Of a stretch of 64,000 nt of DNA, positions 33,001 through 38,436 are shown piece by piece (position 1 is the stretch's first letter; each line of letters begins with the position of its first letter). Below the pieces are notes generated by a model, which worked only from the letters and a program-made list of their open reading frames with translations, did not search any database and was not told the origin of the DNA. This DNA is from Actinernus sp. WN-2022 (Eukaryota > Cnidaria > Anthozoa > Actiniaria > Actinernidae): NCBI GenBank assembly GCA_030867875.1, contig JAOWCC010000444.1, positions 186,001 to 250,000 on the forward strand, written 5' to 3'. Position numbers and translations under genes: made by a program.

Positions 33001-33002
33001 AG
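1..33002 (+). CDS. Receptor-type protein tyrosine phosphatase-like gene (16 exons in window, 5' and 3' ends missing)
   Basis: Sixteen exons join in one open frame of 758 codons: 1-60, 706-934, 1659-1729, 2374-2602, 3327-3397, 4042-4270, 11714-12013, 19068-19174, 21334-21532, 23633-23735, 24600-24864, 28775-28826, 30461-30581, 30738-30757, 31036-31137, 32887-33002. All introns can be read as GT-AG and every phase matches, which is strong evidence for one transcript. The product is a type I membrane protein: FN3 repeats outside, one hydrophobic helix followed by RRQK, then a basic juxtamembrane stretch and a helix (FTGYVSTMKSNDALQLKEAY) that resembles the start of RPTP domain 1. The ectodomain module IGDGKTYNDYEN...SYQVFFRA resembles the membrane-proximal FN3 of PTPRM/K-type receptors. 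The family call comes from these resemblances. No catalytic motif is seen, so a catalytically dead or truncated receptor is possible. The 5' end lies outside the window. Confidence 0.72.
706..934 (+). CDS. Exon: second half of FN3 repeat copy 1
   Basis: Acceptor TTTTAG is followed by CCT CCG TCA (PPSNASVNGRLVGYQIGYK), and the exon ends in phase 1 at GATG before GTAAGA. It carries the FN3 landmarks YQIGYK and LKKYTSYNITVAVRN. Two NxT/S sequons suggest an extracellular location. This copy has Ser-Ile-Ser where copies 2 and 3 have Trp-Thr-Ser, and Tyr-Thr-Ser where they have Tyr-Ala-Ser. Confidence 0.78.
1659..1729 (+). CDS. Exon: first half of FN3 repeat copy 2
   Basis: The exon starts in phase 1 after acceptor TTACAG; the joined codon gives Val, then PDGVPTIVRITSPSS, ending RVTWT in phase 0 before GTAAAT. 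It follows QQD of copy 1 directly, giving a short Asp-Val-Pro linker between domains. Confidence 0.78.
2374..2602 (+). CDS. Exon: second half of FN3 repeat copy 2
   Basis: It is the same 229-nt exon as 706-934, displaced by 1668 bp, with the same splice sites and phases (0 in, 1 out). It differs by a few codons (Trp-Thr-Ser; Tyr-Ala-Ser). Flanking introns are nearly identical to those of the other copies, showing recent duplication. Confidence 0.78.
3327..3397 (+). CDS. Exon: first half of FN3 repeat copy 3
   Basis: This 71-nt exon is the same as 1659-1729 except that the last codon is ATG in place of ACG, so the domain reads VTWM then PPSN. Acceptor TTACAG and donor GTAAAT are intact. Confidence 0.77.
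4042..4270 (+). CDS. Exon: second half of FN3 repeat copy 3
   Basis: This 229-nt exon encodes the same residues as copy 2. It ends in phase 1 (GATG before GTAAGA), which fits the phase-1 exon at 11714 and gives Val-Pro at the next domain boundary. Confidence 0.77.
4808..5662. other. Intron sequence, nothing recognised
   Basis: This follows the end of the tandem repeat homology. No splice-compatible FN3 exon, RNA gene or clear repeat structure was seen. Confidence 0.4.
6685..7480 (-). mobile_element. Short copy of the A/B repeat element
   Basis: Segment A (about 6685-7043) is the reverse complement of 17105-17490, and segment B (about 7143-7480) is the reverse complement of 12780-13190. The two segments lie about 100 bp apart here, so this copy lacks the interior found in the 12.8-17.5 kb copy. 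Confidence 0.7.
7182..7306 (-). CDS. Exon-like open segment inside the A/B repeat element
   Basis: On the minus strand ATG at 7306 opens 41 codons plus two bases (MQEESALEGF, then DKVQDLESDVTDMT and LTPAQN), ending at a consensus donor GTAAGT. The other copy at 12.9-13.16 kb keeps the same frame from GFGVVVDIDK to LTPAQNMKRM and the same donor, but its ATG end is disrupted. The acidic, stop-free, splice-ready segment looks like a first coding exon of an element gene or a captured host exon. The protein family was not recognised. Confidence 0.35.
7481..10039. other. Interior of the large inverted repeat: low-complexity sequence, no gene
   Basis: This contains G homopolymers at 7749-7763 and 8150-8159, GGTCGGTCGGT-type short repeats near 8850 and 9400, and T/A runs. 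Small open frames on both strands lack splice context or recognisable domains. A degenerate end resembling the 50567 element (AGGGACTTTAAG) is near 9933. Confidence 0.4.
10040..10239. repeat. Repeat shared with 50.6-50.8 kb
   Basis: About 200 bp, from the CTTCGAAAAATTAATAAGC region to TTTTGTAATTAAGGC, aligns with the interior of the short element at 50567-50860. Shared words include GATTTACTTT, GGTTTTCACGTTGTG and CATTTTCACGTGCAG. Confidence 0.6.
11714..12013 (+). CDS. Exon: complete FN3 domain in one exon
   Basis: This 300-nt exon is phase 1 at both ends, after acceptor ATTTCCAG and before donor GTAAGG. The frame starts VPSIGPSNVYRS and contains FNIRWDK (core Trp), NYEVQW, and ELCAKYSIKVRAYTRVGPGPYS, the classic L..Y...V.A...G.G..S FN3 signature, with a Cys in place of the usual residue before the Tyr. 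The phase 1-1 layout makes it a symmetric module whose inclusion keeps frame. Confidence 0.85.
12190..12490. repeat. Dispersed repeat R, uninterrupted copy
   Basis: The segment from ACCAGAAGTCTCGATC to ATCGAGACTTCCGCTTATGGAC matches 19370-19475 plus 19994-20170, where the same sequence is split by an insertion. Its two ends are roughly inverted to each other (CCATAACCAGAAGTCTCGAT versus ATCGAGACTTCCGCTTATGG), so it is itself MITE-like. Confidence 0.65.
14386..14805. mobile_element. MITE with poly-G / GGGGGTACTC termini
   Basis: The left end is a run of G followed by GTACTCTACCCAAAG; the right end is CCATATATGGGAGTACCCCC. Between them, variants of ATACCCTGTTCAAGAC occur several times (near 14448, 14486, 14679, 14713, 14747). 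This is a degraded inverted-repeat element with internal short repeats, and no gene is seen in it. Confidence 0.55.
15066..15250 (+). repeat. Interspersed GGGATAAGGGATAAC motif array
   Basis: The motif appears at about 15078, 15112, 15141, 15169 (degenerate), 15200 (degenerate) and 15230, roughly every 30 bp, with unrelated words between. No function is assigned. Confidence 0.7.
17668..17880 (+). mobile_element. tRNA-derived SINE-like element 1
   Basis: An A-box-like AGTGGCCGGACGATTAAGGC (17679) and a B-box-like GGATTCAATTCC (17722) sit about 45 bp apart as in a tRNA gene. A body with TTTTCCTCCCTCCGCAAA follows. The head cannot fold as a functional tRNA without mismatches, so it is read as a SINE. 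Confidence 0.5.
18045..18240 (+). mobile_element. tRNA-derived SINE-like element 2
   Basis: The A-box-like GGGTGGCGCAGTGTATTAGC (18057) and B-box-like GCTCGAGTC (18089) are tRNA-like. The body shares GGCTTCCTCCCTCCGTCAAA with the element at 17668, showing one family with different heads. Confidence 0.5.
18374..18506. mobile_element. Palindromic MITE (CCCGGTTATTCGAAG ends)
   Basis: The left arm CCCGGTTATTCGAAGCTAGG continues into GTTAACCCAGGGTTAAATCGCTAAA. It is mirrored by TTTAGCGTTAACCTAGGGTTAAAG and CCTTCGAACAACCCGG. Total about 133 bp. Confidence 0.75.
18507..18635. mobile_element. Palindromic MITE (GGTGACCATCTTG ends)
   Basis: GGTGACCATCTTGTATTCAAAG at the left is mirrored by CTTTGAATCCAAGATGGTCACC at the right, with inner arms GCTAGGTTAG / CTAACCTAGC. 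It abuts the previous MITE. Confidence 0.78.
19068..19174 (+). CDS. Exon: first half of a split FN3 domain
   Basis: It starts in phase 1 after GTCGTAG; the split codon gives Gly, then PGSPQNVSADSPGKRTVKLK, with VKLKWKKP carrying the core Trp. It ends in phase 0 after SYT before donor GTGAGT. It has the same split position as the 706/1659-type FN3 exons. Confidence 0.82.
19476..19985. mobile_element. 510-bp hAT-like MITE with 8-bp target-site duplication
   Basis: ATTGCACC occurs at 19468-19475 and again at 19986-19993, flanking an insert whose ends carry (G)GTCCTTTTGCA and TGCAAAAGGCC. The insert splits repeat R, whose uninterrupted copy is at 12190-12490, so this is an empty-site-supported insertion. 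A related copy on the opposite strand is at 31445-31722. The 8-bp duplication suggests hAT-type mobilisation (inference). Confidence 0.75.
19994..21333. other. Intron: rest of repeat R, then AATGCAATGCG-rich stretch, no exon seen
   Basis: Repeat R ends near 20170. From 20290 to 20410 there are several copies of a C(A)AATGCAATGCG-like word. A TTG run (GTTGTTGTTGTTGTC) is at 20610. No further FN3-like exon is recognised. Confidence 0.4.
21334..21532 (+). CDS. Exon: second half of the split FN3 domain
   Basis: Acceptor CTCTTTAG is followed in phase 0 by IEYHGSKSYWDSFDS, continuing SYT of the previous exon into a strand C-type SYTIEY. LIPGTRYGFRISATTDCGNG is the FN3 L..G..Y...V.A...G pattern. 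The exon ends in phase 1 (GACG before GTGTGT). One NES sequon is present. Confidence 0.85.
22008..23500. mobile_element. 1.5-kb element with about 105-bp terminal inverted repeats
   Basis: ATTCTAGTTAGTTTAGTCATT through GCCGCCGCCTCAGC and CCAGGGTCTACTCCCC (22010-22114) is mirrored at 23400-23498 by GGGGAGTGGACCCTGG, GCTGAGGCGGCGGC and TAGCTGACTAGAAT. The interior has no transposase-like frame. A MITE at 22565-22837 is nested inside. Confidence 0.72.
22565..22837. mobile_element. MITE family TTAATAGAGTGGAATGG, copy 1 (nested)
   Basis: It begins TTAATAGAGTGGAATGGTTA and ends with the inverse TAACCATTCCACTCTATTAA. The 273-bp sequence matches 55479-55750 in inverted orientation, including AACACAATAGAAATTCCAA and TTCAGTCGTTCAGGG. 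Confidence 0.85.
23633..23735 (+). CDS. Exon: first half of the membrane-proximal FN3-like module
   Basis: Acceptor TTTAATACAG; the split codon gives Val, then PIAPEVQSVQFEKRTDVMVN and ITLWPAEPRNGPI. The exon ends in phase 2 (AG before GTAAAG), and the next exon supplies T, giving Ser. PAEPRNGPIS followed by AYQVI is typical of RPTP FN3 domains. Confidence 0.83.
23736..24599. other. Intron without recognised features
   Basis: AT-rich sequence with only short open frames. No repeat structure or RNA gene was seen. Confidence 0.4.
24600..24864 (+). CDS. Exon: main part of the membrane-proximal ectodomain module
   Basis: It begins with the single base T that completes Ser, then AYQVIALKESKEDKS. 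It continues through HLNYYIAAQLNATS and FLIGDGKTYNDYENVALKQR to SYQVFFRAMTFENG in phase 0 before GTAAGT. The order YYIAA, IGDGKTYNxYxN, YxVxFRA matches the module just outside the membrane in PTPRM/K-like receptors (established family pattern, recalled not searched). Confidence 0.85.
25563..25660. mobile_element. Palindromic MITE (TTTTAGACGTGGTTTCTAG ends)
   Basis: TTTTAGACGTGGTTTCTAG at the left is the perfect inverse of CTAGAAACCACGTCTAAAA at the right. Inner arms are TGCCATAAA/TTTATGGCA. Confidence 0.8.
27040..27290 (+). pseudogene. Frameshifted remnant resembling a DUF3504 / Crypton-type recombinase N-terminal region
   Basis: One frame reads INIKSIRAALDRYNASKMSA then a stop. The next part continues in another frame as DGTYAAEANVRLLERP. 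The pattern KSIRAALDR...F...EAN..L resembles the helical segment found in DUF3504 (Crypton-derived tyrosine recombinase) proteins of animals. This is recalled resemblance only. At least one frameshift and the absence of a catalytic domain make it a remnant. Confidence 0.38.
28518..28742. mobile_element. Palindromic MITE ending 32 bp before an exon
   Basis: GTATTCGAAAA...GACTACAGATGTATTTATACA and CAGGGTTAGCC at the left are mirrored by GGCTAACCCTGTATAAATGC and GTCGTATTCAGCGCT...TTTTCGAATAC at the right, with arms near 100 bp. The right tip lies 32 nt before the exon at 28775. Confidence 0.83.
28775..28826 (+). CDS. Exon: juxtamembrane extracellular segment (52 nt)
   Basis: Acceptor TTTCACTTTACAG; phase 0 ITYAGKAALVAKIQVAQ plus one base, donor GTACTT. 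It joins ENG of the previous exon to Asp-Lys-Arg of the transmembrane exon with correct phases (0 in, 1 out). NG-I-TYAG...IQVA corresponds in position to the short strand before the membrane in PTPRM-like receptors. Confidence 0.75.
29456..29680. repeat. AT-rich (GATATA)n microsatellite
   Basis: Imperfect GATATATA/ACGATATA/GGATATA repeats. Long open minus-strand frames across it (YIISYI-type) are products of the simple repeat. A second block is at 29995-30062. Confidence 0.9.
29683..29791. mobile_element. Palindromic MITE (ATTACATGGC ends)
   Basis: ATTACATGGC...GAGATACGGATTTTATCTTC and GTGTTGATGA are mirrored by TCATCAACAC and GAAGATAAAATCCGTATCTC...GGCCATGTAAT. It could form a long hairpin. 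Confidence 0.85.
29806..29983. mobile_element. Palindromic MITE (ATAATTATCGATGAAATACCAGT ends)
   Basis: The left end ATCGATGAAATACCAGT is mirrored by ACTGGTATTTCATCGA. The centre holds three copies of GTGAAGATATCA-type words (29900-29940). Confidence 0.78.
30100..30270 (+). repeat. 30-bp minisatellite, about 5.7 copies, open on both strands
   Basis: The unit is roughly TCAGAGCAGGCAAGTTGGGT + ACTCTGAATT. Because the unit is a multiple of three, the plus strand reads TLNFRAGKLG repeats and the minus strand PALKFRVPNL repeats. It lies in the intron before the transmembrane exon. Each unit holds AATTTCAG, an acceptor-like word. Confidence 0.85.
30365..30384 (+). other. Possible 20-nt cryptic exon before the transmembrane exon
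   Basis: GCATATTGCAG precedes a 20-nt segment followed by GTAAGTTT, a strong donor. Its phase (2 in, 1 out) does not fit between the phase-1 end of 28826 and the phase-1 start of 30461, so inclusion would break the frame. Confidence 0.15.
30461..30581 (+). CDS. Exon: transmembrane segment
   Basis: Acceptor GCGTTACAG; the split codon gives Asp, then KRTGSDGQHDYSAGAAAGGG, then VAAVIILFLVMAGIIF as a single hydrophobic helix, and RRQ plus two bases before donor GTAAGT (phase 2). The Gly/Ala-rich start and RRQK stop-transfer signal orient the N-terminus outside. Confidence 0.88.
30738..30757 (+). CDS. 20-nt microexon, cytoplasmic juxtamembrane
   Basis: It is preceded by a long T tract, then CATACCACTCCAG, and followed by GTATTA. 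One base completes Lys, then Phe-Ser-Leu-Val-Phe-Lys, then one base into the next exon (phase 2 in, 1 out). Without it the transmembrane exon (phase 2) cannot join the exon at 31036 (phase 1) in frame. With it the frame runs RRQKFSLVFKDADKHAG. Confidence 0.72.
31036..31137 (+). CDS. Exon: cytoplasmic juxtamembrane region
   Basis: This 102-nt exon is phase 1 at both ends. It reads Asp, ADKHAGSDGNDIALENLDAE, then LKRRQNIANPCQA and one base. The frame requires donor GCAA|GTATAA. An overlapping GC-type site (CAG|GCAAGT, 4 nt earlier) would shift the frame. Because it is symmetric, the exon could be skipped without loss of frame. Confidence 0.7.
31241..31386. mobile_element. Palindromic MITE (GTAGCGATGTTTCGTGTT ends)
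   Basis: TAGCGATGTTTCGTGT...AATGTGCCAACCA is mirrored by TGGTTGGCACATT...ACACGAAACATCGCTA. It lies in the intron after 31137. Confidence 0.8.
31445..31722 (-). mobile_element. Second copy of the 19476 hAT-like MITE, inverted
   Basis: The segment shares, as reverse complement, TTTCCACCTCCAATGGATTG, GTTTTAGCTGAAAGATGG-like and GATCAATTCATTCCTTAACG-like sequence with 19730-19950. The ends are CTTTTGCAGGAAATATTCACGTG and TGCATTCCAGCAAAACG. Confidence 0.68.
31997..32214. mobile_element. MITE (GGGGGTAGAAGCGGAATAT ends)
   Basis: GGGGGTAGAAGCGGAATATT at the left and AATATTCCGCTTCTACCCCC at the right are perfect inverses. The interior repeats GGAATATT-like words. Length is 218 bp. Confidence 0.85.
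32244..32428 (-). CDS. Possible first coding exon of a minus-strand gene
   Basis: ATG at 32428 opens MFSVRLREIWRLLRCKKG, then EIQITEAMLVKLRREANEES and NVQQHGGDD, followed by GTAAAG, a possible donor at about 32243. A CRE-like TGACGTCA lies at 32433-32440, just upstream on this strand. The amphipathic charged composition looks coding, but no family was recognised and no second exon was found. Chance frame remains possible. Confidence 0.25.
32887..33002 (+). CDS. Exon: lead-in of the RPTP catalytic domain 1
   Basis: It starts in phase 1 after TTCACACTTATCAG. The frame reads QLYGTSTNDHRPIPTTS then FTGYVSTMKSNDALQLKEAY and Lys, ending in phase 0 before GTATTA. The PIP...F..YV..MK.ND...LKEAY pattern matches the helix-turn-helix that precedes the RPTP domain 1 core (compare LKANDGLKFSQEY-type sequences in LAR-like receptors). 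No exon with KNRYxNI, WPD or HCxAGxGR-type motifs was recognised downstream in the window. Confidence 0.75.
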
Positions 33003-33252
33003 GTATTAATAACTAGGATTACACTATTTTTAATATGAGCCCATTAATTTCTGCAATCAGATTAGCTAAGAGGAGTGGTAATAGTGGCATTACAAGGCAC
33101 CCATGTACATAACGCAATATGATCATGTGCGAATCCGGGGTTTCAAGAGCAAACAAGGTTTAGTTTTGAAGCAAAACTATATGTCAATCCGGTATGCTTT
33201 TCAATAAATGTTATTAAAATTCTGGTTAATCCGCTCCCCTTTTCAATTTCAG

Positions 33253-33300
33253 TATAGCTCGAAGCGGATGTTACAAAGGAAGAAAATTCCTTGCTTTTGA
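33253..33300 (+). CDS. Candidate alternative terminal exon of the receptor gene
   Basis: After a strong pyrimidine tract and acceptor TTTTCAATTTCAG, phase 0 continues from ...KEAYK as YSSKRMLQRKKIPCF and a TGA stop. AATAAA follows at 33473. This would give a receptor ending in a basic tail without a phosphatase domain. The PTP domain would instead require a later exon not identified here. Confidence 0.3.
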   Translation, partial: YSSKRMLQRKKIPCF

Positions 33301-33472
33301 CGGCCAAATTTCACAGTGAAATTTGTGGAATTCAAAGGAAACGGATGTGTGGATTGATCATTTATGCCTCTGCTAGTGGAATCTGGGCTAATTTTAAAAA
33401 GCTTATTTAAAGTTATATTCAAGACTTCGGTGACGAGCTAACTCGCCGATAATCTATTTTGATGGTAGTTTG

Positions 33473-33478
33473 AATAAA
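33473..33478 (+). promoter_or_regulatory. Possible poly(A) signal AATAAA
   Basis: It is located 173 nt after the TGA of the candidate terminal exon. In AT-rich sequence the hexamer can occur by chance. Confidence 0.25.
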
Positions 33479-33559
33479 TACTGATCACGGAACCGGAAAT
33501 AGACCTTCATCTCAGTCAATATATTGCTGCCCAGGAATAGCTAAGAATATCCAAGGACA

Positions 33560-34862
33560 AATAATAATAATAATAATAATATTTATTGAGGATACTCCAC
33601 TCATCATTACAAATGCTTTTCAGGGAGGTCCTAACAAAAAGAGCAAAATAAATGACAAAAATAAATATAAATGAAAATTGAATATAACGTAGATAATACA
33701 CGATTGAATAAAACTATAAAATAAATAAAAGTTTGGTTGATTGATGAATCCTAGTAATATAGAGACTTACAATTTATGAAAAAATCTGAAAAAGTTTCTT
33801 TCTGAATAGTTCCAAATTATCGATGTTTCTGATTTCTAATTCTAGAGAATTCCAGTATTTGGAACAGTGGGGAACTGTTCTAAACAGACGCCAGTTGGTT
33901 TTAACACTTTCAAAACTGAGATTTTCTTTATATCTTGTATTATAAAAGTGGACTTGTGATAATGAATAAAAACCAAAATCATGATTAATTACGTTATTCA
34001 AACATTTATAAACAAAAATAAACAAAAATACAGCGATCTATAGTTCTTTTCTTGGCCAGTGGCATCCAGTTCAACTCTTTCAAGGCTTGAGTCGCAGATG
34101 AGTGCAATTCTCTTCCAAGGATCGTTTTTTGCTGCCCTATTTTGGAGTATTTGAAGAAGATCCATCTGTACAGAGTTACTCTTATCTCCCCAGACAATGC
34201 TGTTGTATTCAAAGATAGGCTTGATCATAGTGTTGTAGTAGCTTATTCTGGCAGATAGAGGGAGTAGAAACTTGATTCGATTCAAAATAGCAATTCGTTT
34301 ACGTATTTGGACGCAATGCTGAAAATGTGATCGTCCCATGATCAACGTTCGTTAAGAGTGATACCCAGATATTTGAAACTATCGGCACGCTCAAGATTCT
34401 CTCCACTGAATGATAGGGACATAATGGAAAAGAGACCAGTTCTTACAGTGTCCAAAAAGCATAAGTTTAGACTTAGATGCATTAAGTGTTAATTTGTTCC
34501 TGTCAAACCAGAGAGCCAGATTACGTAGGTCATTATTCATTTTCGTTTGCATATCCTGGGGTGTACTCACTCTCAGAACAATAAATAACTGAGTCATCGG
34601 CATATAGTGTTACTTTGCAGTGTTTTAGTGACTGTGGTAAATCATTTACGTAAATGATGAACAGGAGCGGGCCTAGTATGGAACGTTGCGGTACTCCAAT
34701 TGTCACTGGAAGTGCCTCAGACTTGATATTACCAACTTTAGTGACTTGAGATCTTTGGGTTAGGTATGAAGTTAACCAATTGAGATCACCTTCTAGAACT
34801 CCAAAGGACATTAATTTCGTGCGAAGACTGACGTGATCCACGGTATCGAACGCCTTCGAGAG
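33560..34862 (-). pseudogene. 5'-truncated non-LTR retrotransposon reverse transcriptase with frameshifts
   Basis: On the minus strand the sequence starts at SKAFDTVDHVSLRTKLMSFG and runs through the RT palm: LGP LLFIIYVNDLP, LYADDSVIYC (YADD at 34593-34604), then LALWFDRNKLTLNASKSKLM in another frame. It continues as ILNRIKFLLPLSARISYYNT with YNSIVWGD, and a C-terminal FIFVYKCLNNVINHDFGFYS...FYNTRYKEN, which is the tail typical of jockey/CR1-like LINEs. The conserved GVPQGS is changed to GVPQRS. The element ends in an (AAT)n tract at 33560-33582. At least two frameshifts make it dead. Confidence 0.88.
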
Positions 34863-36969
34863 AGTAAGCCAACTTAATGTTTTGAATTTTCTTTTATTCT
34901 GTGTTGTTTATGAGCCATTGACAAGAAACGTGATCGCCTGTGAGCCGTTGCGGTGAGACAGTTGATTCAAATCTTGTTCACGTTTCCTTAAGAAAAATAG
35001 TTGCTTGTACTAATTTTTAGAACTGGACTTTCCCAACTGAGAACTTCTTTAATTTTTTTGTTCGATTATGAAGTTTTTTTCTTGGAGATTCAACTGTCTT
35101 AAAAGTGAAGATTTTGTCCGTTGAAATGAAATTAACTTTGCTTTTTACTAGTGTACCATCCTGGTTCCAGGGGTTTTCTAGAGAGAACAGCCGCGAGCTG
35201 CGAAGCAGCGAGAAGCGAACTGCGAGAAAACCTCTGGTATTGGTGGGTGAGAATCTCACTTTCATGTTTTGGATTTGGTTCAAGATCTGACTGTCTTTTC
35301 TGATTGGAAGAATATTTAATGAGCCCAACAAGAACTGTGATTGGTTAGGTATGTTGTTCTCAGGGACGGAAGGATAAGTATTGTCAACTAGAGAGGGGAC
35401 TTGAATTATTTACGTTTGCTGGCCCAGCTTCGATCGAAGTCCGCTCGTTCTCGCACGTAGCAAATTGTAGCAGTATTCGTATGGCGATTTCTCAAAGCAT
35501 CCATGAAGACATCGTATCATATGTACTAAAAGACTGATGAGCAAGACAAAGCATAATTTGGCGTTATAAATCGGAAATCCTACCGACTGGTCATACTTTT
35601 TCAGTTGCTGCCAGATATAAGCAAAGAATTATCATTGAGAGTGTTTAGTTATCCACGGAACGCAACAGTTATTGTTCGCATCTGCCTTCTAAAATCATTG
35701 GTGGACTCTCACATTGATCTAAGGTCTTCTCGAACTTTAGAATAGTTCTGTAGCATAATTTTCTTGACACCGGATCACTTGTGAAACGCCATATAGGTCG
35801 GTGTTTGTTGTAGATCGTCTACGTGCTTTGATGTTTATCCTACAGACTCTGCAATGGTCGTTCGAGATTTTACGGCTTTGAGTAGTGCTTTAATTTTATG
35901 GGGAGTTCTCTGCTTTGAAAACATCCCCGGGTCGACGAACTGATCTTGCGAATCGCATTTGACATGTACACAAATTAATCTTCTGACACAGCATTATTTT
36001 ACTCTGGCTACCACAATGAACTAAATTATAATGTGACGCGCACGAGGTATCTCTCTCCTGGTTGGTCGATTTATTAATTACTCAGTTGACATATTTGACA
36101 GTTTTCAAAACATGAAAGTAAGATTCGCACCCAGCGATACCAGAGGTGTTCTCTTCTCGGTGCTTTGCAGCTCGTTGATCACCGCTTCGCGGCTCCTTCT
36201 CGGCGGCTTTCCTCTCTCTAGAAAATCTCTGGAACCAGGATACTAAGTGTACTTGTTGCATAAATGATGTTTTGCTGTTTGTGTTAAAAGGCAATTTATT
36301 TGTCAAGCGTACTTGTAAAAACAGGCTTTTCAATTTTATTTATTTGAGCTCGAAAAAGTAAATAAATCTGGCGGACATGAGAAAATCTTGTCGTCTTTTT
36401 CAGTAAATTTCTTGGCTCATATTATGTAGGTTACCTTTCAAGAACTCCGTTGCTACTTTTGACTTCCGGTTTATGTTAGTCTGAGAAAACAGCCGAATCG
36501 GGCGCTATGAGTCGGCTGTTTTCTCAGGCTAGTTTTATGCGTGTCCACCAGCCACCCAATAGTTTTAATACTTACACATGTTTTCATGAATGAAGGAAGT
36601 AAAGTGTTCAAAAGTCGGAGCAAGGCGTAGCGCTTTTGTCTCTGGAAAATGAAAAGTTTCGTTTATGTGTGAAAGAAAATAATACTTGACAAGAAACTCA
36701 ATCCGATAATTTTGAAGGAATCGTTCAGGACTCCAAAAGCGCCTAACTGTACTTGAACCTAGAGAAAGGGAATAATTAATAATATGTACCGAGCAAAAAT
36801 GTAACGGGAAGCGTACGGCTCCGCCAACACAGTGATGAGTGAAAGCCGATGAATGGGTAAGCAAACCTGTATTGGACTCTCAGATGTAGCCGAGCTCTTT
36901 CCGCCGTTGATAGATTGAAAGAACATCTAGTAAATAGTATCTATAGTTGTCAAAGATATAGAAGCTGAA
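34863..36969. other. Inverted segment pair and unassigned sequence
   Basis: About 35090-35310 is inverted relative to 36080-36300: both contain TTTTCTAGAGAG/CTCTCTAGAAAA, CTGGTTCCAGGG/TCTGGAACCAGGA and an AGCGAGAAGC-type palindrome, so they may be ends of one 1.2-kb element. A short palindrome CTGAGAAAACAGCCG...CGGCTGTTTTCTCAG sits at 36481-36527. No gene was recognised. Confidence 0.5.
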
Positions 36970-37149
36970 ATGGCTGCTTCCAGCGAGAACATGGCTTCTA
37001 AAAACACTAAGAAAAGTACGGCCACTCAAGAAGTAAAGTGATTTTCGACCGGCAGGTTTTCAACTCAAATCTTCCACAGACATGCACACTTTTGTCTCCA
37101 GATCATGCTTTCGGGTTCCTGGTAAAGTTGTGATCGAACCTCGGTGCAA
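36970..37149 (+). pseudogene. Short coding-like stretch with a one-base frameshift, family unknown
   Basis: ATG at 36970 reads MAASSENMASKNTKKSTATQ then EVK and TGA. Treating one T (about 37038) as an insertion restores a coding-like frame DFRPAGFQLKSSTDMHTF...VPGKVVIEPRCN ending at TAA 37149. Alternatively GAA|GTAAAG at 37032 is a real donor and 36970-37032 is a 21-codon first exon in phase 0. The function was not recognised. Confidence 0.3.
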
Positions 37150-37835
37150 CTAATCAAATACATGTCAGTTTTCATCCTTAAAAAAGTAATTTTGATGTCG
37201 GAAAACAAACTGTTGTGAGCGCCACGAGATTGAACTTCAAGTGAAATTTAGGTCTAATTTTAGCTTGGTTTCTATTGGCTCTTCGGTTTGCCGCGAAATG
37301 GGTTCCTGGCATGTGCTCCACACAGTCCGAAGCTCATTGCAGACAATCAAGCTAGCTCATTGTAGACTGTAGTATTCAGCCAAGTCCCAAAACTGGCCAT
37401 TGTCGGAGGAATAGGAGAAAATGCACATTCTGTTCGACCAATTATTGTACACTTTATTCAACAACAGTTCTGCGACTATTTCACGACCACAAATCAGGCG
37501 CATTTCCGCAGCGTTAATTTCTTCACTTCCGGTTTCAAAAACTAAATCCTAAACATTTTGCGCGCTTTCACTAAACACCAAACTTTTTCCCGTTAAAATG
37601 TTGTTGACCACGTACTCCACAAATTCGAGCATGGATTTTGGAAACCGACAATAAATGCCAAAGTTATGGCCTTTAATTCGCCAAAAAAGCTTAAAATTTG
37701 TAAAATCTTCATTATTTGTCGTAATGGCAAACGCATGCTCGGTTTTATGCGCCTTAAATCGTAGGTTCGGAAAATATTCATAAATTACTAGTAGATCAAA
37801 AATCCTTGGAGAGTTTAGAATTTTTCTGATATTGA

Positions 37836-37867
37836 TGACGTCATCATGACGTCACTTGATGACGTCA
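37836..37867. promoter_or_regulatory. Three CRE palindromes in 32 bp
   Basis: TGACGTCA occurs at 37836-37843, 37847-37854 and 37860-37867. The octamer is the consensus CREB/ATF site. The block TGATGACGTCATCA is itself palindromic and repeated, so it may be part of a repeat, not a regulatory element. Confidence 0.45.
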
Positions 37868-37999
37868 TCAGACTACAAGACTTAACAATAATTATTGGCC
37901 ACTCTTTAATTTTCTGGGTTTTACGAGGCTTCAAACTTTCCCTAGCAACGGCCGATTTAAATATGTCAATGGGCCCTTCAGGAAGAATTTTGTTAAGAA

Positions 38000-38190
38000 A
38001 GGTCGGCCAACTGTCGGCCATTAGGTGGTCGAGCGTCGGCCGAGAGTCGACCGAATGCTGCCCGCTACTCGGCCGACATCCGCCGACTATTGTGTATGTC
38101 TGTCGACATGGTTAATGATTAATCGACAGTCGGTCGATTGATGACCGACACTCTGTCGATAGTTTACCTACAGTCGAGCGAGGTATCGGT
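38000..38190. repeat. Degenerate GTCGGCC / GTCGA short-repeat block
   Basis: More than ten variants of GTCGGCC, GTCGACC and GTCGGTCGA are packed in under 200 bp, giving a local rise in GC and CpG content. No gene was recognised. Confidence 0.6.
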
Positions 38191-38436
38191 GACCCTTACA
38201 TTTTCAGCCAATACATATGTACTTTATTAATTGTAAAATTGCTCACCTTCAAGTTCCGAAAGAAAACGATCCCCAAAGTAACGATAAAATGTTATGCTTA
38301 TTAGTAAATCGCGAAAGTAGCAATCCCAATATTTGAAAATGTTCAGTTTAATTTTTTTAAGTCGCCGGGAGCCATCGCAGGGTCTCCCTAGCCAGAGGAT
38401 AATATTTAGCTTCGACGAATTCCGGATCGAACAGCC

